Shown: positions 1 through 10,700, numbered from the stretch's first letter. The stretch: 21,988 nt of DNA from Pseudoneurospora amorphoporcata (GCA_033297205.1 MU859399.1:1-21988), one strand, 5' to 3'. The notes: generated from the letters alone by a model not told the origin. Translations and numbers: made by a program.

Positions 1-202
1 AATCTAGAAGGAATGCTGGATAAGTTAGCGAAGCCAAGAATATAGTGGCGAAGCCAAGAACGGTGGCGAGGCTGAGAACGCAATGGCTAAGCCCTATTAT
101 TCTAATACATTCTGTGGAGACTAAGTTCTCCAGTGACCAGCCTACTATACTACAGGGTAGTACAGGGCAGTTACAAGGCACAGTACTAGCCACACGTTAA
201 TA
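1..202 (-). mobile_element. LTR-like fragment, inverted copy
   Basis: Read on the minus strand, this segment aligns with 330 to about 525. Shared blocks include the terminal TATTAACGTGTGGCTAGTAC (TGTTAACGTG... in the other copy), GGCAGTTACAAGGCACAGTA, ATTCTGTGG..GCTAAGT, AGAACGCA.TGG and GAATGCTG. Relative to the other copy it lacks about 30 bp near 140 and carries a small tandem expansion at 23-100. The window begins inside it, so its far end is unseen. The terminal TG of the partner has become TA here. I see no coding capacity. That it is an LTR is inferred from the partner's TG start and TATA box. Confidence 0.6.
23..100. repeat. Degenerate tandem repeat, about 20-bp unit
   Basis: Roughly three and a half imperfect units are visible: AGCGAAGCCAAGAATATAGT, GGCGAAGCCAAGAACGGT, GGCGAGGCTGAGAACGCAAT and a partial GGCTAAGCC. 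The homologous place in the LTR-like copy at 330-977 holds a single unit, so the expansion happened after the two copies diverged. Confidence 0.6.
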
Positions 203-329
203 TTTATACGATACAGTTAAATTATTTTCGAAGATTTCCCCTTTATTCAAATACGAGTTAGTTTTTTTATGAGAAGAAATTAGTTTAACTTTTATATTAG
301 TTAAAAATATTATAAAAAGAGTAGTTATC
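203..329. other. AT-rich spacer between head-to-head LTR copies
   Basis: This is a 127-bp strongly AT-rich spacer between the two inverted LTR-like copies. It contains T-runs and TTTTATATTAG-like stretches and no ORF. It may be RIP-degraded insert sequence; nothing functional is visible. Confidence 0.5.
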
Positions 330-977
330 TGTTAACGTGTGGCTAGTACTGTGCCTTGTAACTGCCTTGTACTACCTTATAGTATAGAAAGCTGATTGCT
401 GAGGACACTATTCCTTCTACGTTATAGAATCAGTCGACTTAGCCCCCACAGAATCTACTAGAACATAGAGGTTTCACCACTGCGTTCTGGATTCTCGAAC
501 CTGTTCAGCATTCTCCCTAGATTGATTTGTCATTATGGAATGCAATAGAAGCTTATAGATTCAACTCTTTCCTTTCATGGTATAGTACTCGTACAAGCAC
601 TTCTACACTCTAGAAGCTTCCAGACACTCAGCATTTATGTATATAAAGACCTCTCCTCTCCGTTAGTTAGTTACTCCTTAAGCAAGCAAGTAAGCAAGCA
701 AGGACACTCAAGCAATACAATACGGTCTTTTCTTATAGTGCAGAGTTTACTATAATAAGTTGTTTTCCACAGTGCAGAGTTCACTGTAATCTTCTGTCTT
801 GAGAGCAGAGTCCTCTCTAAAACTTCTTTTACAACACTCCTATTGTATCTGCAATCACGCTGCTTCCTTCAACACTGCTGTCGTACCACCGCTTCCGCTC
901 CGCTTAGCTACAAGTGCATAGTTCACTGTAGCGTCCCTATACTAGTACTATCATCATAGGCTAGTTAGGGCATTGCA
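330..977 (+). mobile_element. Probable solo or truncated retrotransposon LTR
   Basis: The segment starts TGTTAACGTG and could end ...GGCATTGCA, giving TG...CA termini and a length near 650 bp. A TATA box (TATATAAAG, near 637) is followed by a pyrimidine-rich and CAAGCAAG-repeat stretch, as expected for an LTR promoter and R region. After the proposed end comes GCAAACATTAG and then AT-rich sequence with no gag-pol ORF, so this is a solo LTR or an element whose body has decayed. An inverted partial copy lies at 1-202. Copia-like versus gypsy-like cannot be decided, and the right end is approximate. Confidence 0.5.
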
Positions 978-1150
978 GCAAACATTAGATTAATTAAAAA
1001 TTAATTAACTTTACTAATACAATTCTTACGATTTAATATAATAACTAATAAATAATCTACTTTATTACCGTTAAGAATAATAATTTGATTATTAAATTGT
1101 AGTACGTTAATATTTATAATTATTAGTTACGATAAGAAATTTAAGAAGGA
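978..1150. other. AT-rich block, left part of the transposon target
   Basis: This is AT-rich sequence dominated by TTAATTAA-like words, with no ORF. Removing the two DNA transposons joins it to the AT-rich block beginning at 2859, so the two were one AT-rich tract before insertion. Confidence 0.6.
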
Positions 1151-1158
1151 TTTATTAA
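1151..1158. repeat. E1 target site duplication (left)
   Basis: TTTATTAA, repeated exactly at 1909-1916 immediately outside the other TIR. The copies do not extend to 9 bp. Confidence 0.85.
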
Positions 1159-1235
1159 GAGAAGCGCTACTCGCACGTTGGCAAAACTCTACTCGCACGT
1201 GGATCCACATTTTTTTCCCATACATAACCTGAACC
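1159..1235 (+). repeat. E1 left terminal inverted repeat
   Basis: The 77-bp left TIR begins GAGAAGCGCTACTCGCACGT and contains the 12-bp subrepeat CTACTCGCACGT twice. It pairs with 1832-1908. Confidence 0.9.
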
Positions 1236-1831
1236 TGCTCGAAGTCTGCCATAGCTGATGTATTCTTTTATAAATTTCGCCAAGCACATCTGGGCATTTC
1301 AATCTTTCAAAGTTGCTATGCTATGCCAAGCTCAGATTCTAGACTGCAGCGTACGCACTCCTAGATTTGTACCCAGATCCAGTTCTTATAGAGCATTTAT
1401 ATAGCGGTCTTATAGGGCACTTAGCGGCACGGTCGCATGCGCCCGTCGGCTAAGTCACTACATTGGTCATCTACATCGCAATTAGCTAGGGAAACGCACA
1501 GAAAAATAATAGATCATTCTATACTATCGACAGATGCTAGCGCTTTGTTTACTTAATAATATCTAATAATGCGCAATGTAGTAGATTGAAGGATTATAAT
1601 GTGGTGATGCATGCGATAGTGGTTTAGTAAAGGAAGTAGTACGATAAGGCACTAGTGCTAGTGCTAGAAAATCACGAGTTAGACTGCCTAGTCTGGGCTG
1701 GTCTGGGCGCTCAGACCAGGGTGGCCAGTGCAGTACGACTGCAGGAGTCTGAACGTGTACTGGGCTAAAATCTGAGAGCTTGGCAGGCACGGTACAACCT
1801 AGATGGGTGTGGGACCATAGCAGGTCGCCAG

Positions 1832-1908
1832 GGTTCGGGTTATGTATGGGAAAAAAATATGGATCTACGTGCGAGTAGAGTTTTGCCAACGTGCGAGTAG
1901 CGCTTCTC
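1832..1908 (-). repeat. E1 right terminal inverted repeat
   Basis: This is the reverse complement of 1159-1235 with about three differences, all transitions. It is followed directly by the right target duplication TTTATTAA. Confidence 0.9.
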
Positions 1909-1916
1909 TTTATTAA
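1909..1916. repeat. E1 target site duplication (right), overlapping E2's
   Basis: TTTATTAA, matching 1151-1158. Shifted by one base, 1910-1917 (TTATTAAA) is also the left target duplication of element E2, so this site served both insertions. Confidence 0.85.
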
Positions 1917-1917
1917 A

Positions 1918-1970
1918 GAGAAAATCTTTTCGTACTGCCCTCAATGTCTTCATACACTGCTCCCCCACTT
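1918..1970 (+). repeat. E2 left terminal inverted repeat
   Basis: The 53-bp TIR includes CTGCCCTCAATGTCTTCATA and CTGCTCCCCCACTT. It pairs with 2798-2850 with about three transition differences. Confidence 0.88.
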
Positions 1971-2324
1971 TAATTTTTTTTTTGGACTAATAATCTCACA
2001 CGCATCCATTAGCCTCCCCTTAGCGCACCTTAGCGCATATTAGCTCCCGCTCCCTCCCCACTTTGGACCGCCAAGACCAAGATTTCAAGCCATTACGCGC
2101 CCAGACCCATGCAGTCGTACTGCACTGGCCACCTCTGGTCTGGGCGCCCAGACTAGGCTAGACTAGCTAGCCTAGCTTGGTCGTTTTCTAGCATCTGTAC
2201 CTTGCTTCCTTTCTACACCAAACTACCACCGCACATATTACTACATTACAGTCAGTCAATCAATCCACCTCAACACCAGCACGTCGCATCGCCAAGTAAA
2301 CAAAGCGCTTGCATTTGGTCAACA

Positions 2325-2574
2325 GTAAGAAATGATCCATCAATTTTTCTGTGCGTTTTTCCAGCTAACCGTGATGCTGCAGATAGCCGACCCGACGGGC
2401 GCGCGCGACCGTGGCGCAAATGAAAACATCGACCCCCGCGCTCCTCGACCCCAGCGTCAACCCCAATCCCCCCAACCTACACCTACCTTCGTACAAGATA
2501 CCTCTGAGCCCAGTGCTTCTGCGCCCAATACCCAGGTACCTCATACCATTGAGCCCACCTCAGCGTACCACTAA
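2325..2574 (+). pseudogene. Remnant of transposon gene: intron plus short coding scrap
   Basis: Inside E2, a well-formed fungal intron is visible at 2325-2382: donor GTAAGA, branch site GCTAACC, acceptor CTGCAG. It is followed by an open frame to the stop ending at 2574. This frame reads IADPTGARDRGANENIDP and then a Pro/Gln/Ser-rich tail, typical of low-complexity N-terminal sequence. No ATG precedes the intron in a compatible frame, so the intron is either in a leader or downstream of a lost start. E1 preserves the same leader and intron remnant, with the acceptor side changed from CCAGCTAACC to CTAGCTAATT. I do not recognise a domain. Being the N-terminus of a lost transposase is inference from position. 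Confidence 0.4.
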
Positions 2575-2797
2575 GTGCCCTGTAAGACAGCTATAGAAAC
2601 GTCCTGTAAAAACTGGGTCTGGGTGCCAATCTGGCTGCACGTGCTGCAGTCTGGAGTCTGGGCTTGGCATGGCGTGAAAAATGTAATGCCCAGACTTACT
2701 AGCTGAAATCTATGAAAAAAACTACGCTAAAGTGTGGTGTGGGTCCAGAGGTAATGTCTGTGAGATGATTGGTCCAAAAAGTAGGAGAGGGCGCGCC

Positions 2798-2850
2798 AAG
2801 TGGGGGAGCAGTGTATAAAGACATTGAGGGCAGTGCGAAAAGACTTTCTC
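2798..2850 (-). repeat. E2 right terminal inverted repeat
   Basis: This is the reverse complement of 1918-1970. It is followed by the right target duplication TTATTAAA at 2851-2858, whose left partner is at 1910-1917. Confidence 0.88.
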
Positions 2851-2858
2851 TTATTAAA

Positions 2859-3340
2859 ATCGAATATTATAAAATAAAGAAAATGCTAGTAGATGAACTA
2901 ACGAAGGTTTTACTAGTTGATAAATGTATATAATTTAAGAAAATACTAGGACTAGAAACTATTAGAGATATTTTGAAGAATAAGAAAGACTGAGATATAA
3001 GTTTTATATTAGATTTGAACGTAGTGAATGATTAATTTGGGAATAATTTTAATTAATTAAGAGTTTTATTTAATTTTACCTTAAGGTCTTTAGTTGAGAG
3101 GGTATATTAGATTATTAGGATATATATAGATAGCCAAACTTTTAGTCTAATATGTGCCTTTCTATTTAGATAACTTTATATACTATATATATAATATAGA
3201 GATCCTTTTATATTTATAATTTAATATTTAGGCTGTCTAATGATATTACCATATGAGGATTAGCCTCTTAGAATCCTTGATTCTTGTACTTAAACCTTAG
3301 TAATTTTCGAGAAGGATAGAGATAAGGATTACTAGAATCA
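2859..3340. other. AT-rich, probably RIP-affected block
   Basis: This is a continuously AT-rich stretch (TATATA, TTAATTAA and TAATTT words) without an ORF. It is the right half of the AT-rich tract that E1 and E2 split. The sharp return to balanced composition near 3340 marks its edge. No coding signal or gene remnant can be recognised. Confidence 0.55.
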
Positions 3341-6300
3341 ATTACCCTTTTGCTATATACTTCTGATCTCCACCCTACGTGCCAATCTGACAGGAGCCTT
3401 CAACTTAAGTCCAGGGCTCGCCCCAGGTCCCGTTCACGGTCCGTCCGGCCAGTCGGCTACGCGTCGGTGCTTTTCAGGGCTTTAGGCTCCATCTCCGTCT
3501 TCCTCTCCGTTTCGGTGAAATTGAGAGCATCTCCTCGCCTCAAGTTGGTCTGCATCATGTGTCGAGTCGGAGTCCTGCCCGGTGAGTGCATGCGTTACTG
3601 GATGCCGAAACAGATACTAATTGGTGATCAAGCTACTAATAGGTAGACACAAAGAACCTGAGGACGGCACTGCGTACCAGCAGACTGGGAATCATTTTCT
3701 GCGTGAGCGACAAGCCACCAACCCTACGGCGTCTTGTGGTTGGCGTCACGTCCGTGTCCCAACACGCCGTACCAACCACCGTCGGGGATTACGAACTCAG
3801 CCAAGACAAGACAAGCCATGCCCTAAAACGTTACCCAACATGGAGTCCCCGAGCTGGCGTTGTGGCCTCCTCGAAGACCTTTTGTTGCGGCCCACGCTGG
3901 CGGGGATGATCGAGCACCACGAGGTGACAGAAAAGTTGGGGTTCCCTGTTGGGCCACGTTGCATTGGGGGCCACAACTGTACCTTCCCGTTCCGCTTCTT
4001 CCCGGTCGTGCTGCATGCCCGTCATTGCCTCTTCGCTGCAGTTTTCCGTCCTCGCACGGAGAGAAGAGAGTGTGTCACGGCCGTTACAGGTGGGGCCTAG
4101 AGGAGCAAGACGAAACGAGATACAGAGACATCATCCAGGATGGATACTGTAAGGAAAGATAAATCTCGTATCGTATTTACGGGCAAGGTAAGATATGTCA
4201 AGGGGAGGTACTTCGTAAAGCTGCCCCAAGTGACTCAAAAGCAGCGCAGCACTTTACCGCAATACGCGCGGCTCCTGGTACGACGACCACCACTGCCGTT
4301 CCTCCTCTCGCACACCCGGCGACACAGAGCAGAAGGGCCATGAGGCCAGAGCATACTTACAAAAGAGGCATTTTCACGCCCCAGAGATTATTACACTAGC
4401 CACGATCAGTGTTCAGAAGATTGTCTCCACGCGCCCCATGCGGAGGGATACACTGACCCTAACGACATCAGCCAGAAAGGCCCGATTGCGCAGTCGGTCT
4501 CGCAGAAGCCGAGAACCTTAGCTGCGACCTGGGATGATGCCACCGTTCTTGGGCTGTGTCGTACACTACTGCAACCAGTCAAAACGTTAGCACACCGCAA
4601 GAGACATCATTGGAGAACCCGGCAGTGAACGTTATCAAATTTCAAGTTCAGCGAAGAGCTTCTGGTGAAGGCCACTGCAGGGAACCGCGTTTGGACGTGC
4701 GGTAGGACGGGCGGGTGAGAAAAACGGGCGGGTTCGCCCGCCGTCCAAGTGATGCGGACAGGATGCGAGCCCATGCACATGGGAATGTGTATCGCCGAGT
4801 CTTCCTTTGGAGAAGCCATTCAGGAGTGTACCTGAAAGATTCTTTCTCATCCCCGTCTCTTTATAAGGTGGTCGTTATGCATCAATAAGTGCGTTACGCC
4901 GTACAGTACACACTCCTGACACTCAAAGCCGATACAACGGATAGCAGAGCACCAAATGTGATGAACAGCCAAGTCAGCACAGCTTGGTCACATTTTCTGA
5001 ATGTCATGTCCGGCGTACCATCGGCTTCACACAGGTCTCCTTGTCGCACTTCGATATTTGAGCAATTTGAGCCCTCACCCAATTTAGGTCGACAAGTCAC
5101 AAACCGGTCGCTGTCCTTCCGGCTTCGTTTTTCCAAGTTTGCAGGCGATCCAAGTAACAGGGAGCGAACGTCGGACTGTAAAGTCGTACGGCGATTGGCG
5201 CTCGTTTGCCTAGCTAATGCTCAACTCGAGCTGAAAGGTGGAGAGAAGATGCCGGTTTTCTCTCCCACCTGACTGAGGCCGTCTTAGCGATGGATAAGAG
5301 GCTGGAAGGAGAGCATGAAACTGGCGAAATGGTACGGTACCATTTGATGCACAGCCACGGCAGTAGGTTTACCAGGGACCCAGGAAGCGCTCGGATTGGG
5401 GAGGCGACACGAGCAGGACCTAATAGGGAAAAGCAATGCACCTTTTATCTCCATCTTGAGCGGACCGGACGGGCCCGTGAACTGTGACCATGGGCTAGTG
5501 TGAGGAGGACAGTTCCATCGATTAGTAGGGCAAAAAGCAGTCTCGCAAGCAAACGGCGGTGAGCCTCCCTTTCCACCTGCCCATCACCAGCATCCATGTA
5601 GTTATTCGCTCGCCGTCACTCATTCCGCTATCGAACCTCTGGATTGATCTCCAAGGCTGTATGGGGAAGAAAGAAGAAAATCGTCGACCTCGGCTGTGAG
5701 AGGAGCCGAAGAACAGGAGGACCCCAGGTGCAGTGGGCGCATGCAGTCTACCTAGTGCATGTTGCTGACTATTTCTTATGTAGGTAGGTGGGCAGAACAG
5801 AACATTTTCTACTGACATCCTCGGCAAGAGGGGTCAAGAGGCGATGGGGCAGGTCTTTAAAATGGGGATCCTGGACTTCCACTCGCATGAGCGAGTTTTC
5901 GACGCATGGGGAGCCCAGTCATCCTACTGCTCACGAAGCCCAAGTGAAAAATTCCCGTCACAAGCCGCCCACCCGTCCGCCGTCCGCCTGCTTTCCACAA
6001 CTTTCGTCTTTTGGCTAGAGGCTGGGTACCCGCCTACCCGGAGGTCGCCTGTGGTTGCACCGATGGGAGACGGGCTCGACATGGCATTCATGTCACAGCA
6101 GGAGACTGGCACATACCGATGCGCTATGGGGCGTCGCGGGTGCCATCTTCAGGCCTGTCACTCAACCAAGGCAAGCGAGCGGCAGGCCCGAAATGTGAGA
6201 TCTGACAGCTCCCGTTGCGCCGTCGGGGGCGGGTGCGCGAGGGAAAATAGAATCCATGGCTATTTCCTTCTCTCGTGGTACCCAATTCTGGTCAACAAGA

Positions 6301-7658
6301 GACCAGTTTGCTAGGCCTGGGAGGCACAAGAGGTCGGAATGGGCAGGATGAGAGGCACATCTCACTGATAAAGCCTCAGATGTTCAACGAGCTAATCGAT
6401 CAAGTACCCTCCATCAGGTTTCTGGTGAGGTGAGGCCCAACCAAAACTGTGAGAGTGCGGAAGGACAAGAACACTGCAGGCGTCCGCCCAAAACTGTGCT
6501 ACCCAGGCGAGCCAGAGTTCCACAAGCACAATACCTACAGACCTTGGTGAGTGCGGAAATGTGGCTGGCGTTGGGAAAAGGTTCAGCGGTTCGGCTCGAG
6601 ACGACGAAAGAGGAGAAGCACTGGGAAACGAACATCTTGCGCTCCCCGTCTGACCTCTGCGACAGGGAGACGGCATGTTTGAAAACGGATCCCGGCCTCC
6701 CGAATTCGGTCTTCCCCGCCGCCTTGACCGCTCGCTCGCCCAAGGCAAATGCATCTATCCCTACAGCGCATTTGCATGCAACAGCGCCCAGATATCTACT
6801 GGCGGGGAATCTTTTTCGGCAGGTGCCCAGACGGCCAGCGCTTTGCAGCAGTTGGCAGGTAGCAGCAGGTGCAGAAGCAGTGAGGCCTAAAGGCAATGGA
6901 AGCAGAGCGGCTGATTGTTCACTGGCAATCACGACCTAATCAACCACCTGCGAGACCTGCCTCTCATGGTCTCCCGTAGTGGCTGATAATACTGCAGTCC
7001 TGGCCATGCTACTCTATTTTTGTCATCTCCCATGCAGCGCGGCTTGGGCACGACAAGGTGAAGGGAACTTTACGTACATCCAAAATGCCACTGGTTAGTT
7101 TCCCGTCTGATGTTTGATTCTGTACACACAGGTGCTACACAGCAGTGTGTACACTTAGGTTCTCTTCGAGCGAATCCTGCAGTCTTCCCGCCCCCTCCTC
7201 TCGGACTGGATGCATACACTACCTACACATACAGCATGCAACCCAGCGAGCCCTTCTCAAGTTGGAAACACTTTAAATGGTAGAGGTAGGTGATTGTCTC
7301 TGGAGGTGGTCTAGACCGACTGTAACTGGAGCAAACGAGCGAAGATGGTGTTGAGGACAACGGTAGCTCTGCCTTGGCTGGCTTGCTGGCCACTTGGGTG
7401 TTGTACCACTGTTGGATTTCATGGCACGCTTCTGCGGTCCTGTGCGTCCAGTGCCAGGGCCCGTCTCATACATTGTGCTTGATGCTTCCTGTGGCATTAT
7501 CATGGAAGACTTGCCAGAAGTGCAGGCAACAGAAGAAAACTGGATGACAGTGTGACGGCCCGATCGGGACTCGGAGCGGAAGAGGAGCTTGCGGTTCAAC
7601 CCGTGTGCGCATCTTGCTTCGGATGCGCAATACGGGGGAAAGGCCGGACGTCCCTTGT

Positions 7659-7700
7659 AGCGAACATCTTCACGTATGACTCGGATACGTAGTGTTCGCT
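7659..7700. repeat. Imperfect stem-loop
   Basis: AGCGAACA..TTCACGTAT and ATACGT..TGTTCGCT form arms of about 17 bp around a short GACTCGG loop, with a few mispairs. It is isolated, is not followed by a T-run and is not linked to any gene I can see. It may be a tiny mobile-element relic or chance. Confidence 0.35.
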
Positions 7701-10700
7701 AAACGAGGTTGCCATTATTGTACAAAGCGCCCGATATCATGCCAACCTTATATCAGGTGAAGGACTCAACTGGAGGACAGCGTACACATCAGTACTTAAA
7801 AGTTTGTTAGCGCGGTCCCTGTGATAGGGGTGTGCAAAACTTAACAAGAAAATAACGGGATGACCACATTCAAAACAGAAAATTGAAGAAAGTGTATGAG
7901 ATGGAGGAAACGCATCGGGTTGATACCAACTTCTTGCACGAAAATTGGTGGAATATTGGTTGGTTTGCAAAGAGTACGTTGTGAAGTCCCAAGCTAACGA
8001 ACTTACCAGTACTGATGTGTAACTCCTGTCGCGAGGAGATATCAGGGGCTGCTGAACTGGATTCCCGCACCCAATCAAGCGAAAAACAGGGCCCAAGGAG
8101 CCGGCCCTAGGCTTCCACGGAACAAGGTAGCCGCATGAGAAGTTTTCCCTTGTGACTGCGGACCGACGCGAGGGCCCATGCGATGCAGCTAGTGGAGACC
8201 GAACGATCCTCTTTTTTCCTGTCTCCGTTTTGTGGACGTTCCTCTTTCGATCACTCGGCCTTTCTTTCTTGGCTTCGTTCGCTCCGCTTCCCCTCCGTTT
8301 CTTCGTACGAGCTTAGCTGACTTGCGACTCGCTTCCGTACCCGAGCTTCGTAACGTAAACGGAGCAGTCTTCCAGTAAAGCAAATACATACGCTAACGGT
8401 CATATACGACGAATATTTCACGCTTTTCTTGCTCGAACGCTGCACGGTACGTACCAACAACAAAACTCTTACAGCCTCCCCGCGGACCCGAGGACCCATC
8501 ATCGGGCGGGCAGTACCGCAGTTCCCAGATTGCTGGAAACGCCACTTGTATTCTGACAGAGACACGACCACCTGATATGCCATGGTTGCTTGCGGTATGC
8601 GAGATGTCGGCGTTCGCAACTCATCACATCAGTTCACAACACCATTCTTGGCTCCTTGAGAACGGAAGTTGATCAAGCCAGCATCCTCTCGTTCATTATG
8701 CTAGCACGGTAGTACAAAATATATAGCACACATGGATCCCTGCGGCGGGCTCCCCTAGTTAGCAAAGCAGTTGATAATTGCTCACACAGAGGCCGATTGT
8801 TGAGCTCACATGTACATGTCACCACCAACTCTCCCACCTCACCAACGAGATTGACCCAGTTGAAGCATCCCGAGTGCGTAGGGCGATGGGTGCATGATCA
8901 TGAAATAAAGTCCACCCTCTTGGGGTAAGCACTACTGATCCTCGTCTAAACCCCGGTCCATTACGTGCTGCTGATATTTCCATCTTACTAATTGTGGTAG
9001 TATTTGAACGCATCTGGCGACTTGCATGGATCTAACTGACTTGCTAGGTTCTTTTGGTTTCATTGCCGCTCCCGGCGCCGGGAAGAGGAAGGGGTTCGTT
9101 CTTTTTTTTGCTCCTTCGGCTTCTCTTCCATCTGACCTCTCGTTGGCTGGATCCCAAGTTCTAGAGTATGTAAGAGGCTACCGAGAAACCAACACCCCTC
9201 CCCTAGCTCGATTCGTCGTCTTTGTCTGTTTTTTACGAACTGCTCCGACGGCTTTACTCCACACAACTTACCAACGGACGGGGCTGGAGGGTAGCATTCC
9301 AACCTCGACTTGTCGTTTCCTCCTTCCGTGTGCCGTGCCAACGGGGGCTTACGAGAGTGGAAATTCTGGAATAGCGACTGCCTAGTACTGTATTCTGCAG
9401 GGATCGGATCATAGGTACCGTGTTCTCTGAAACCCCTGTGTGGTGAGAGGATGCGATTTCTTCACTGGCAAACACGAATACAGTACACTACCGTCATACA
9501 CCTTTTTTGTGGAGGGAGGGTCTTCCGACAGGATCATCAGGAGCCACCTCTGCGCTTGAAATTCCAGAAGTATAAACTACGGAGTACCTATGGAATATGC
9601 CTCTGCCAAAGCTCACTGGCCCGGTCTGGCGCTGCCTCTATTAGCTACTGCGTGTAAGCAACCGATGTGAGCGATACAGCGCCGCCTATGCACAGCCATC
9701 AGTTGGGATCTGGAAATCGTGTCCGATCAATACTCTCCCAATCTGCTTTCATGATGAATGAGTGCTAATCATCTTTGCCAGTCTCACCATGTCCCGCAAG
9801 GATCGGAGCATGTCCAATTCGAGAGTACCTTGCAGTTTCCAGGAATTGAAATACTACTCAACCTTCAATAGGTGACTCCTGTCAAAGATGTGACGGCTCG
9901 GAAGTCATCGGGACACGTGTGCCTGAAGTTGCACTTTGATCTTGCCGACCCTACATTACGTCTCCCTTGAAAATTAGAACGTCGAAGCTTCTCTGCGGTC
10001 CTTTTCGCTTTTCTCCTTCGCTTTCAGATGCAACTGGCTGGGGGCCCTTTGGACCCAAGGGAAGGAGTCGAACGCACCCCAACGGCCGGCCACGCCGTCA
10101 GCAGGCACCGCACGCCAGCCAGCATTTTGGGCGGAACCGGGTGCGGCGGGCGGGCGGACAGACGGGAGTCGATGCTACCGTACTACCGTATTGGGGCCGC
10201 GCTAGTAAAGCTAGTGTTCACGGTTCCCTCACTACAAGCGGTTAAAATGGTGAAGATGGCCAAATATTGTGTCACGTCTGGCGCGACCGCCCAAAAGAGT
10301 GGTGATGTGCACCTTGTTCACTACTGGAAAATATGAGCTGACAGACCTGAGCTGACTACCTAGCCGACTATATTAGCTTACATTTACCGTCATTTCTTCC
10401 CTCTCTATTCTCCCCGTAAATACCATTCCTTTGTTGATTTCCAGGATCTCCAGAGCTTGCCGCTTCCACTTCTCCCAGATCAGACAGTGGAGTAAATCCG
10501 ATCGTGGAGCCAGATGACGGCGTTTCTCCTCCTCAGCAAGCAAGACTATCGAAATCCCACAAGATCTTAGATTGATGGAATAGGCGCGAGTGCCGTGCCT
10601 GGTCAGAGCCACTTGCTCTGCCTCCTCCTACGGCACCAGGGCACACACTACTGCAGCGATTGTGTTTCATCGCTGGAGAAACAATTGCTGTTTGATGTCT

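Larger units (their letters stand above)
1159..1908 (-). mobile_element. Element E1: non-autonomous TIR DNA transposon
   Basis: This 750-bp element is bounded by 77-bp terminal inverted repeats (1159-1235 and 1832-1908) that differ at only about three positions. It is flanked by perfect 8-bp target duplications TTTATTAA (1151-1158 and 1909-1916). The termini begin GAGAAGCGCT, and each TIR carries the motif CTACTCGCACGT twice. An 8-bp duplication is typical of hAT elements, whereas such long TIRs are more usual in MULE elements, so the superfamily is open. The interior read on the minus strand is colinear with E2 (leader, intron remnant, 3' part), but the possible transposase-coding part present in E2 is deleted at about 1423. 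No transposase remains. Differences from E2 are mostly transitions, consistent with RIP. Confidence 0.88.
1918..2850 (+). mobile_element. Element E2: non-autonomous TIR DNA transposon
   Basis: This 933-bp element has 53-bp terminal inverted repeats (1918-1970 and 2798-2850, about three mismatches). The inverted similarity resumes inward as TTTTTGGAC.AAT.ATCTCACA. Exact 8-bp target duplications TTATTAAA lie at 1910-1917 and 2851-2858. The termini begin GAGAAA, the same first five bases as E1, but the rest of the TIR is unlike E1's. From about 2101 to 2722 it is homologous to the interior of E1 read in reverse. It contains a leader with an intron and a short ORF remnant, but nothing of transposase length. 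It is a deletion derivative of a larger, probably hAT-like element. Confidence 0.87.

Noticed and set aside
23..100. Short regularly spaced repeats as a CRISPR-like array
   Set aside because: The units are contiguous and degenerate, with no unique spacers, in a eukaryotic LTR fragment.
1563..1889. 108-aa minus-strand open frame inside E1
   Set aside because: It runs through the TIR and subterminal noncoding DNA of the transposon and has no domain-like sequence; the matching E2 region is a leader.
4690..4745. GC-rich repeat ACGGGCGGGT with a small hairpin
   Set aside because: It is too short, of simple composition and not tied to any gene; it is not distinguishable from chance.
5844..6314. 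156-aa plus-strand open frame
   Set aside because: It starts in poor context, is rich in Cys, Arg and Ser with no recognisable pattern, and is overlapped by other open frames in several frames.
6414..6939. Overlapping 172-aa (minus) and 169-aa (plus) open frames
   Set aside because: They are antisense to each other, rich in Ser/Arg/Pro, without motifs or splice context; chance openness in GC-balanced DNA is the better explanation.
9026..9385. 119-aa frame with a GAGK-like string
   Set aside because: APGAGKRKG superficially resembles a P-loop, but no strand-loop-helix context or Walker B follows and the rest looks random.
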